Shown: in pieces, positions 7,164 to 13,433 of the stretch
Layout of the letters: each line of letters starts with the position of its first letter
How positions within the stretch are numbered: the first letter of the stretch is position 1
Origin: CAWUJT01 sp963922715
Lineage (GTDB): Bacteria; Pseudomonadota; Alphaproteobacteria; Rhodobacterales; Rhodobacteraceae
NCBI GenBank assembly: GCA_963922715.1
Contig: CAWUJT010000071.1
Coordinates: forward strand, 1-13,433
Reading direction: 5' to 3'
Length of the DNA: 13,433 nt
The notes under the pieces: generated by a model
What the model was told of the DNA's origin: nothing
Databases searched by the model: none
Seen by the model: the letters and a program-made list of their open reading frames with translations, nothing else
Made by a program: the position numbers and the translations under genes

Positions 7164-7171
7164 CTTTGGAC

Positions 7172-8920
7172 GTGTCGGATTTCACTCCCAATCTATTCGG
7201 TCGATTGTGGCGCGATTACATGAAAAGACATCTTTTTTGGATGCTGGTTGCGACATTTTGCATGATCATCCAAGGTGGCTCGGTCGGGGCGCTCAGCTAC
7301 ATGTTGCAACCGATGTTTGACATTGTGTTCATAGGCGAACGGCATGATATGGTAATATGGGTTGGATTGGCGATCTTTGGCCTTTTCCTCCTGCGTGCCA
7401 TTGTGGGTATTTTTCAAAGTATCATCATGGCCAATATCGGGTTTCGCATAACATCGAAAATACAAATGGATCTTGTCGATCATACGATGAAACTCTCATC
7501 AGGCTTTTTTTCACGTCACGCGCCCGGAGAGTTGATTGAGCGGGTGCAAGGCGATGTTGCGATCCTGCAAACGGCCTGGCGTACAATTTTGATTGGTGCA
7601 GGGCGTGACGTTATTGCATTGATTTCATTGGCAGTTGTTGCCGTTTCCATTGATCCTCTTTGGACGCTTGTCGCCATTGTAGGGACCCCCATTGCTTTGG
7701 CGCCGTCCTTGCTCGTACAGCGGTACATCCGCCGGAAAAGCCAGCAATTACGCAGTGTTGCCGCCCAACGTACAGCCCAGCTTGATGAAATCTTCCACGG
7801 CATAACATCTGTAAAATTGAACACACTTGAAGATTACCAAAATCATCGTTTTTCAAACCTCACAGAAAAGCAAATCAACCAAAATATTAAAATACAGGCA
7901 GGAAGCGCATTTGTCCCCGGGCTTGTCGATTTTGCTGTTGGATTAGGGTTTCTGGCCGTCATGCTTTACGGCGGCGGGCAGATCATCGATGGCGAAAAAA
8001 CAATTGGACAATTTATGTCGTTTTTCACAGCGATGGCGCTTGCCTTTCAACCGTTGAGGCGGATTGCCGGAATTGTTGGATTTTATCAACGCATGATGGC
8101 CAGTCTGGAACGCATTTACTGGCTTTTGGATTATCCCCTTGAAGCCCAGTATACAGCCAAGCAAGGACAATCGATAAATAAGCCAGACATAGAATTCGAA
8201 AATGTTGTGGTGAAATATGAAGGGTCTTCCCCGGCGCTCAACGGTTTGTCTTTTTGTGCGAGAGCAGGGGAAGTCACGGCCCTAGTGGGGCTTTCAGGGG
8301 CAGGAAAAACAACTGTATTCAAAGCGCTCACACGTTTGGTTGAATGCGATCAAGGGACGATTCGATTTGGCGGCGTTGATATCCACGATTTTTCTTTAGT
8401 AGAACTTCGCCAAAATTTTAGCACCGTCACACAAGAAGCTGTTTTATTTAATGAAAGCGTAAAGGATAATATCGTTTTAGATCGATCAGACATACCACCG
8501 CCAGAGCTTGAAGCGGCCATTAATACCGCCCACATCGCGGAATTTTTAGATGATCTTCCCGATGGTCTCCATAGCCCTGCCGGTCCCCGTGGAAGCAACC
8601 TTTCGGGTGGGCAACGTCAGCGTGTTGCGATTGCACGTGCAATCTTGCGCAAGACGCCTGTTCTGCTGCTGGATGAAGCAACATCCGCGCTTGATGCCAA
8701 ATCAGAAAGATTAGTCCAAGAGGCGCTTGATAGAATGACCCATGGACATACGACCCTCATTATTGCGCATCGCCTGTCAACAATTCGAAAAGCAGATAAG
8801 ATTATTGTGCTTGAGAAAGGATGTGTCGCTGAAGAAGGCACACATACTGACCTTCTTGCAAAAGATGGACTTTATGCAAAGCTTCACGCTTTGCAAAATG
8901 ACGGAACTTTAGCGGTCTAA
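7172..8920 (+). CDS. MsbA-type ABC exporter (fused permease and ATPase)
   Basis: A half-transporter of 582 aa that should work as a homodimer in the inner membrane, exporting a lipid or other hydrophobic substrate. Residues 1 to about 320 hold six membrane segments (about 20-43, 60-86, 138-158, 161-182, 246-270, 281-299). The nucleotide-binding domain (about 338-582) has, in this numbering, A-loop Tyr349, Walker A GLSGAGKT (373-380), Q-loop TVTQEAVLF, signature LSGGQ (477-481), Walker B VLLLDEATSALD with catalytic Glu502, and H-loop His533. All ATPase residues are intact. The overall form is MsbA/lipid-exporter-like, but the substrate cannot be read from sequence. It has GTG as start (see the Shine-Dalgarno entry). 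It is 147 nt upstream of yjbH on the same strand, which fits a surface-glycan or lipid role. Confidence 0.93.
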   Translation: MSDFTPNLFGRLWRDYMKRHLFWMLVATFCMIIQGGSVGALSYMLQPMFDIVFIGERHDMVIWVGLAIFGLFLLRAIVGIFQSIIMANIGFRITSKIQMDLVDHTMKLSSGFFSRHAPGELIERVQGDVAILQTAWRTILIGAGRDVIALISLAVVAVSIDPLWTLVAIVGTPIALAPSLLVQRYIRRKSQQLRSVAAQRTAQLDEIFHGITSVKLNTLEDYQNHRFSNLTEKQINQNIKIQAGSAFVPGLVDFAVGLGFLAVMLYGGGQIIDGEKTIGQFMSFFTAMALAFQPLRRIAGIVGFYQRMMASLERIYWLLDYPLEAQYTAKQGQSINKPDIEFENVVVKYEGSSPALNGLSFCARAGEVTALVGLSGAGKTTVFKALTRLVECDQGTIRFGGVDIHDFSLVELRQNFSTVTQEAVLFNESVKDNIVLDRSDIPPPELEAAINTAHIAEFLDDLPDGLHSPAGPRGSNLSGGQRQRVAIARAILRKTPVLLLDEATSALDAKSERLVQEALDRMTHGHTTLIIAHRLSTIRKADKIIVLEKGCVAEEGTHTDLLAKDGLYAKLHALQNDGTLAV

Positions 8921-8932
8921 CGCTCTAAATTC

Positions 8933-8950
8933 GAACGCAACGTTCTCTGC
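8933..8950 (+). terminator. Weak candidate terminator after the ABC exporter
   Basis: GAACG-CAA-CGTTC forms a 5-bp hairpin 13 nt beyond the ABC stop, followed by TCTGCTTTT. The stem is short and the T-run starts 4 nt late, so it may be inefficient or irrelevant. If it does not work, yjbH could be co-transcribed with the exporter. Confidence 0.25.
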
Positions 8951-9057
8951 TTTTCAAATACAGCCTTTCAGTTTTGGGTTGATTTTCATCCTGATTAGGC
9001 AAGGAAAAGAATTTGTTCTTTTCGAAATCATTCGATACATCATGCAACATAGCAAAT

Positions 9058-9062
9058 GGAGG
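9058..9062 (+). promoter_or_regulatory. Shine-Dalgarno supporting a TTG start of yjbH
   Basis: GGAGG lies 5 nt before TTG 9068. It overlaps the alternative ATG (9056-9058), which itself has no Shine-Dalgarno upstream. Confidence 0.6.
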
Positions 9063-9067
9063 TTCTT

Positions 9068-11230
9068 TTGGATCGGCTGGAGCAAAATAAGTCGTTATTG
9101 TACATAGCGAGTTTTTTGGTAGGCGTGATTGTCTTACCACTCAGCGCACAGCAAAACCAGGTCCAATCAGTTAACACCTATGGCGTGCCCGGTATGATTG
9201 ATATGCCGAACGCTTACATGCAGCCGGATGCCGAAATCACCAACAGCCTTGCCTATTTTTTAAATTCAGCGCGTTTAAGTCTTACATTTCAAATTACCCC
9301 GCGTCTTCAAGGCGTGTTCCGCTATTCTGCCATTGAAGATTATTCTGGAGCAGGAGAAGGGCTTGGCTACGACCGCAGCTTTGACTTAAGATATCAAGTC
9401 TTTACAGAGACATCACGGCAGCCTGCTCTGACAATCGGATTACAGGATTTTGGAGGGACAGGAATTTATGAAGGCGAATATGTGGTCGCGTCTAAAACCT
9501 TTCAAGATCGATTGACATTAACCGGTGGGATTGGTTGGGGACAGTTTGGCTCTTATGGCAGCTTTAACAATCCCTTAGGAGAAATCGATGATGGGTTTAA
9601 GACGCGTCCAGATGAAACTGTGGGGACTGGAGGACAGTTTTCAACAAATCAATGGTTTCGCGGACCGGCCGCCTTTTTTGGTGGTGTCAGCTATCGCTAT
9701 TCAGACCGCTTGCGTTTTAATATTGAATATAGCTCTGACGATTATGCTTATGAGCGCGCGCGCGAAACGATTGAGCATCGATCTCCGATAAATGTCGGGT
9801 TTTCTTATGCGTTACGTCCAGATGTCACTCTCTCTGGCTATAGCCTTCTCGGGGACACTGTCGGCCTAAATCTCACCTTTGCACTTAATCCCAAAACACC
9901 CCCTTATGGAGGCTCCGGGAATGACCCTGCACCACCTCCGTTTCGACAGCGGCCGTCTGTTGAAGAGAGCCCTGAAGCATGGACAACAGATTGGATCAAC
10001 ACGCCTGCAAACATACCCGTTTTAGAGCAAAACATGCAGTTGGCGCTGTCAGAAGCGGGCCTAACACTTGTCGGCTACTATTTAGATGCCACTGAAGTCG
10101 AAGTTCGTTTCCTCAATCCCACCTACCGAACAACGGCGCAGGCTATTGGGCGCGCGGCAAGAGCGCTTACTTACGCTTTGCCCGCCTCGGTAGAGCGGCT
10201 ATCACTGGTCTCTCTCGATCAGGAAACAGCCCTTTCAGGCCTTGCTGTGACATTGAACCGATCCGATCTTGAAGAACTAGAAGATGATCCTTCTTCTGTG
10301 CAGGCCATCTATGACCGAGCGAGCATCTCGGATGCGGCGGCAGGTGAAGAAAACAAGCTTACATCTATGGAAGGAGTGTATCCGGCCTGGAGCTGGTCGC
10401 TTGGACCGTATGTCGCGGCCACGCTTTGGGATTCAGATAATCCATTTCGCACGGATGCGGGTGTTGAGCTTGCGGGCCGTTATGAGCCACGTTCTGGTCT
10501 GGTTTTTAGTGGGCAGGTGCGACGTAAGCTTGTAGGCAACCGAAATGACAGCGTGCAACAGAACCCATCGCCCTTACCGAATGTGCGCACATCCGGGGAT
10601 TTATATCGCGATGAAGAAGATGAAGGCGTTTTTATCCCACAACTTATGGGAGAGTATTTTTTCCGTCCCGGAACGCGTCTTTATGGTCGAATTTCCGCAG
10701 GGTATTTTGAAACAATCTTTGGAGGTCTTTCAACAGAAATTTTATGGCGTCCCGAAAACAGACGGTGGTCACTCGGCGCAGATATATCCTACGTCAAACA
10801 AAGAGAATTCGATCAACTGTTCGGTTTTCAGGACTACAGTATCGTGACGGGGCATGTGTCTGGATATTATCACCATGCCGCCGGTTTCTATAGTCAGGTC
10901 GATGTTGGCCGTTACTTAGCGGGCGATTATGGTTTCACATACACATTGACGCGAGAATTTGACAATGGGTGGCGCGTTGGGGGGTATTTCTCACAAACCG
11001 ATGTCAGTGCTGAAGAATTTGGAGAAGGCTCTTTTGACAAAGGGATCATTGTCACTATCCCCATCGATTGGAGTTCTGGAGAGTCTTCCATCGGTCAACA
11101 AGATTTATTGGTCCAAACCATAAGCCGTGATGGGGGGGCTAAATTGGAAGGTGTAACACGTCTTTATGAGGCCACACGGCGTGAAACGCAACCTGAGCTT
11201 GAAAGAGGATGGGCCCGTATATGGCGGTGA
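9068..11230 (+). CDS. yjbH: YjbH-family outer-membrane beta-barrel protein
   Basis: A 720-aa secreted protein of the YjbH/GfcD family, linked in E. coli to exopolysaccharide or group 4 capsule production. It has a signal peptide (hydrophobic core about 10-25, likely cleavage after Ala27 in PLSA-QQ). The family opening NTYGVPGMIDMPNAYMQ (36-52) follows. An N-terminal beta-rich segment runs to about 275, then a Pro-rich linker (about 275-297) and a mixed alpha/beta segment (about 305-405). A C-terminal beta-rich segment starts near 430 with alternating aromatic strands and the family ending SRDGGAKLEG...TRLYEATRRE. The length is close to the E. coli protein (about 700 aa). TTG 9068 is preferred because of GGAGG at 5 nt; ATG 9056 would add four residues. 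The stop overlaps the yjbF start by 10 nt, so the two form an operon. Confidence 0.88.
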   Translation: MDRLEQNKSLLYIASFLVGVIVLPLSAQQNQVQSVNTYGVPGMIDMPNAYMQPDAEITNSLAYFLNSARLSLTFQITPRLQGVFRYSAIEDYSGAGEGLGYDRSFDLRYQVFTETSRQPALTIGLQDFGGTGIYEGEYVVASKTFQDRLTLTGGIGWGQFGSYGSFNNPLGEIDDGFKTRPDETVGTGGQFSTNQWFRGPAAFFGGVSYRYSDRLRFNIEYSSDDYAYERARETIEHRSPINVGFSYALRPDVTLSGYSLLGDTVGLNLTFALNPKTPPYGGSGNDPAPPPFRQRPSVEESPEAWTTDWINTPANIPVLEQNMQLALSEAGLTLVGYYLDATEVEVRFLNPTYRTTAQAIGRAARALTYALPASVERLSLVSLDQETALSGLAVTLNRSDLEELEDDPSSVQAIYDRASISDAAAGEENKLTSMEGVYPAWSWSLGPYVAATLWDSDNPFRTDAGVELAGRYEPRSGLVFSGQVRRKLVGNRNDSVQQNPSPLPNVRTSGDLYRDEEDEGVFIPQLMGEYFFRPGTRLYGRISAGYFETIFGGLSTEILWRPENRRWSLGADISYVKQREFDQLFGFQDYSIVTGHVSGYYHHAAGFYSQVDVGRYLAGDYGFTYTLTREFDNGWRVGGYFSQTDVSAEEFGEGSFDKGIIVTIPIDWSSGESSIGQQDLLVQTISRDGGAKLEGVTRLYEATRRETQPELERGWARIWR

Positions 11231-11952
11231 AAATCACACGACTCCGTCTTTTCCTGATTGTACTGGTAACAATTTTTGTTACAGGATGTGAAAGGCTGAC
11301 AATTTCCAATGCCAATGGGCATCTTGGCGCGGAACACGTAGAAACCCAGACACCTTTCAACGCGTTCTTGGATCTTCGCGGAAACAATGCGGCTTCTGGA
11401 GACACTCAACAAACCGCTTTAGACCCCCGCAGCTTGATCACCCGTGAAGCTGTCGAAGCTGTAGATGTACCACTTTATTTTGTTGAAGTTCCAGGTCGCG
11501 GATTTGAAATGTTCCGCCAAGTATCCGCACACAAAGAACACAGTTACTGGCGCGCCTTGAATGGCACGCAAGGTTTCACTTTGACGGAACACGGCCTTGT
11601 TGTTCGAACCATCGGCTTGGGATTTGATTTGGAAAATGCAGATCAAACCCCGACGGTTGCAGTCCTCAAAAGTAGACAACCGCAACGTGGCTATGTGAAG
11701 ACATATCGTAAAATAAATGGTTTAGGACGTATCGAAGCGCAGGAGTTTGTTTGTGACTTCAGCCGTTCCGGCGTAGAAACATTGATCCTGGCGCAACGGT
11801 CCTACACGACACGCATTTTCACGGAGAGTTGTAAAAGTGAGACGGAGATGTTTGACAACCGCTACTGGCTCCAAGGCAACGTACTACGTGCATCTGAGCA
11901 GTGGATCAGTACCGAAATCGGCATAATCCGCCTAGAGCGCTTAACTGATTAG
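11221..11952 (+). CDS. yjbF: YjbF/GfcB-family outer-membrane lipoprotein
   Basis: A 243-aa lipoprotein paired with YjbH. The N-terminus MAVKITRLRLFLIVLVTIF is a lipoprotein signal, with lipobox VTGC and lipidated Cys23. Residue +2 is Glu, not Asp, so outer-membrane sorting is expected by the E. coli rule. The mature part shows the family pattern: VPLYFVEV (83-90), YWRALNG (109-115), GLVVRTIGLGFDL (125-137), and a C-terminal YWLQGNVLRASEQWIS (215-230) followed by IGIIRLERL. The ATG at 11221 is chosen over ATG 11209 because AGAGGA ends 11 nt before it (slightly long), whereas the same motif abuts 11209. Function in exopolysaccharide assembly or secretion is inferred from the family; yjbE and yjbG homologues are not adjacent. 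Confidence 0.85.
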   Translation: MAVKITRLRLFLIVLVTIFVTGCERLTISNANGHLGAEHVETQTPFNAFLDLRGNNAASGDTQQTALDPRSLITREAVEAVDVPLYFVEVPGRGFEMFRQVSAHKEHSYWRALNGTQGFTLTEHGLVVRTIGLGFDLENADQTPTVAVLKSRQPQRGYVKTYRKINGLGRIEAQEFVCDFSRSGVETLILAQRSYTTRIFTESCKSETEMFDNRYWLQGNVLRASEQWISTEIGIIRLERLTD

Positions 11953-12022
11953 ACAATTTTGGCGCCGCCACTCTTCCACAGCAATTCTTGTTGATAATCC
12001 CTTTTGACAGCCTTTCGCGCAT

Positions 12023-12628
12023 TCACTCATCTGGCCTGGCGAGTTCAAACACCTCTCGGATCACAGCGTAATCGCGGTATCCAAGGCGTGCAAGCTGGCC
12101 GAAATGGGTGACATCAAACCGGCCCGCATGAAGACAGTCGTCACGGATGTGTACCCCTACCACTTCCCCAAACACAGCGAAGCTATGTGCCCCTTCAAGG
12201 TGGACAATCTGTGTCTGACGGCATTCCAAACTCGCAGGCGCATTAGCGACGCGCGGACAGTCGATCATTTCGCATGCGCCCTTGCGCGCGCCTGAGTGCT
12301 CAAACTCATCAACGTCAGATGGCAAGGCGGCCGAGCTTGCGTTCATAATGTGCCGGGCCTCATAAGCCACAACATTCACGCAAAACACACCCGTTTCTCT
12401 GATGGCGGCAACACTGTCCTTAGTATCGCCTCTGTCTTGTTTGGCAGAGGTGGAAGCAAACATGACCTGTGGGGGCGTGTAAGCCACGGCATTGAAAAAC
12501 GAATAAGGCGCAAGATTATCATGGCCCTGCGCGTCCCGTGTGGAGATCCACCCAATCGGGCGCGGACTCACAATGGCATTGAAGGGGTTATGGGGCAGAC
12601 CATGGCCATTTTCAGGGCGGTAGAACAT
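12023..12628 (-). CDS. Flavin reductase-like FMN-binding protein
   Basis: A 201-aa cytoplasmic protein of the flavin reductase-like family (split-barrel FMN fold, DIM6/NTAB type). Members either reduce flavin with NAD(P)H for a partner monooxygenase or act as FMN-dependent oxidoreductases. Visible family motifs are AIVSPRPIGWISTRDAQG (18-35), NLAPYSFFNAVAYTPPQVMF (38-57), GVFCVNVV (80-87), and a late VFGEVVGVHI (152-161) followed by RLGYRDYAVI (181-190). No monooxygenase gene is next to it. ATG 12628 is preferred over ATG 12646 because AGAAAGG lies 7 nt upstream and the family usually begins shortly before FYRPENGHGLPHNPF. It is convergent with yjbF (70 nt between stops, no clear bidirectional terminator) and divergent from the EcsC gene. 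Substrate unknown. Confidence 0.9.
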   Translation of the reverse strand: MFYRPENGHGLPHNPFNAIVSPRPIGWISTRDAQGHDNLAPYSFFNAVAYTPPQVMFASTSAKQDRGDTKDSVAAIRETGVFCVNVVAYEARHIMNASSAALPSDVDEFEHSGARKGACEMIDCPRVANAPASLECRQTQIVHLEGAHSFAVFGEVVGVHIRDDCLHAGRFDVTHFGQLARLGYRDYAVIREVFELARPDE

Positions 12629-12841
12629 CGATATGCCTTTCTGCATTATATGGGAAAGTGGACGTGTGAAGACACAGCAGGAAATGCCTCATGATGCCTT
12701 GCCCGTCGAGGTGTTATTTGATCTTTGCTTTTTGCTTGGAGGTAAGAACATTGGCGAAGTTGTGTCTCGATGTCGAGGACGGTGCAAGCGTGCCCTTCTG
12801 GCCCGTTGAAGACCATGTGATGCGATCCTAAATAATTTAAT
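12629..12841. promoter_or_regulatory. Divergent intergenic region, flavin reductase / EcsC
   Basis: These 213 nt should carry promoters for both flanking genes. The right end, TAAATAATTTAATATG, is sharply A/T-rich just before the EcsC start and resembles a -10 element. A short plus-strand frame with GTG start (12666-12809, 47 aa) is open, but it lacks a convincing ribosome site or family likeness. Confidence 0.35.
12636..12642 (-). promoter_or_regulatory. Shine-Dalgarno that fixes the flavin reductase start
   Basis: AGAAAGG on the minus strand, 7 nt before ATG 12628. It lies inside the six-residue extension implied by ATG 12646, which has no such site. Confidence 0.65.
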
Positions 12842-13433
12842 ATGAATCTGGTCAAAATTTCACAAAATGAACAGCTCATAGAGGCTCGTCTCGATGATTT
12901 GTCCAGACGTATGCGCGGTGCAAGCTCCCCTGCCTTACAACTGCTTATCGCTCTGGGAACCACCACAGAAGGGTTGATCGACAAGCTGCCACCGCGCACA
13001 CGCACCCATCTTGAGGCTGCAACCCTCAAGGCTCTGGAAGCGGCCTATGGCCTCGCCGCGCGCAGCAGAGGTGCGGTGGCTGACACCAACGATTGGCTTA
13101 CACGTGCACTTTCCGTCGGTACAGGTGCAGCAGGCGGATTTGGGGGTGTACCGACGACCCTTGCGGAACTGCCTGTGATCACTACCATTCTTCTACGCGC
13201 AATCCAAGGGATTGCCAGTGAACATGGTATCGATCCCCAAGGCCCTGAAGGCAAAGCTGCCTGCCTCAAAGTCTTTGCCGCCGCTGGACCGTTGACTGGT
13301 GTTGATGGCACCGATTTAAGTTTCATCACTCTGCGTCTGACGATTACGGGCGGAACGCTTCATGGGGTTATTTCACGAATTGCCCCACGTCTCGCCACTG
13401 CTTTTGGACAAAAACTGGCAGCGCAAACTGTCC
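12842..13433 (+). CDS. EcsC-family protein, truncated by window end
   Basis: A frame of 197 complete codons, open to the right edge of the window. It starts at ATG 12842, the first start after an in-frame TAA at 12833. The product begins MNLVKISQNEQLIEARLDDL. It contains the EcsC-family core: a small-residue glycine-rich stretch GTGAAGGFGGVPTTLAEL, then LPVITTILLRAIQGIASEHG and EGKAACLKVFAAAGP, with ISRIAPRLATAFGQKLAAQ near the edge. The family was named for B. subtilis EcsC of the ecs ABC transporter locus; its biochemical role is not established. No Shine-Dalgarno precedes the ATG, so the mRNA may be leaderless or the site weak. The family match is good, but the C-terminus is unseen. Confidence 0.82.
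   Translation, partial: MNLVKISQNEQLIEARLDDLSRRMRGASSPALQLLIALGTTTEGLIDKLPPRTRTHLEAATLKALEAAYGLAARSRGAVADTNDWLTRALSVGTGAAGGFGGVPTTLAELPVITTILLRAIQGIASEHGIDPQGPEGKAACLKVFAAAGPLTGVDGTDLSFITLRLTITGGTLHGVISRIAPRLATAFGQKLAAQTV

Larger units (their letters stand above)
7039..7171. promoter_or_regulatory. Divergent intergenic region, asd / ABC exporter
   Basis: About 130 nt separate two genes transcribed away from each other, so promoters for both should lie here. On the minus strand TTGCAG followed after 16 nt by TAAAGA is a possible but weak asd promoter. Two copies of TAGCGTA (7073-7079 and 7114-7120) start 41 nt apart, and the second overlaps an 8-nt palindrome GCGTACGC (7116-7123). No good plus-strand promoter match was found. 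Confidence 0.35.

Noticed and set aside
12296..12694. 132-codon plus-strand frame opposite the flavin reductase gene
   Set aside because: It is a shadow of the flavin reductase coding strand, which has clear family motifs and a good Shine-Dalgarno.
12666..12809. 47-codon GTG-start frame between the flavin reductase and EcsC genes
   Set aside because: No convincing ribosome site, and it occupies the region expected to hold both divergent promoters; Cys/Arg-rich end is not protein-family-like.
12646..13029. 127-codon minus-strand frame opposite the start of the EcsC gene
   Set aside because: It is antisense to a recognisable EcsC-family coding sequence, its product is rich in Arg/Ser with no family-like motif, and its upstream region has no ribosome site.
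1..13433. CRISPR array, insertion sequence or prophage
   Set aside because: No regularly spaced direct repeats, transposase, integrase or phage structural gene were found on reading both strands.

Overview
The window looks like chromosomal DNA from an alphaproteobacterium of moderate G+C (roughly mid-40s percent by eye, not computed). The reasons are the style of the ParC C-terminus, a YjgN (DUF898)/M48 peptidase pair, a YjbH/YjbF pair and an EcsC-family gene. No insertion sequence, integrase, phage gene or CRISPR array is visible. Most genes fall into recognisable families.

Left part (1-5275, minus strand): a tRNA-Trp(CCA) gene at 200-275, then a ~310-nt stretch holding one doubtful small ORF. 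Next is a probable three-gene operon, read right to left: parC (topoisomerase IV subunit A), a polytopic DUF898/YjgN-family membrane protein 27 nt downstream, and an M48 zinc metallopeptidase whose ATG overlaps the preceding TGA (ATGA). The DUF898/M48 pair is much more AT-rich than parC. Together they look like a cell-envelope module of unknown function attached to a housekeeping gene.

Middle (5276-7171): a 737-nt stretch with no convincing gene but with a perfect 7-1-7 palindrome, then asd (aspartate-semialdehyde dehydrogenase, minus strand). Asd is divergent from the next gene across a ~130-nt intergenic region.

Right part (7172-11952, plus strand): an MsbA-type ABC exporter with an intact ATPase site, then a two-gene yjbH-yjbF cluster. 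These encode an outer-membrane beta-barrel protein and a lipoprotein of the exopolysaccharide/group 4 capsule-associated families, and the two genes overlap by 10 nt. The theme is outer-membrane or surface-glycan biogenesis. The E. coli partners yjbE and yjbG are absent here.

Right end (12023-13433): a flavin reductase-like FMN protein (minus strand) convergent with yjbF and divergent from an EcsC-family gene that runs off the end of the window.

Several starts were re-chosen from Shine-Dalgarno placement: asd at ATG 7038, the ABC exporter at GTG 7172, yjbH at TTG 9068, yjbF at ATG 11221 and the flavin reductase at ATG 12628. I did not find a clearly novel system. The best leads are the DUF898-M48 pair and the gene-free, palindrome-bearing region upstream of parC.
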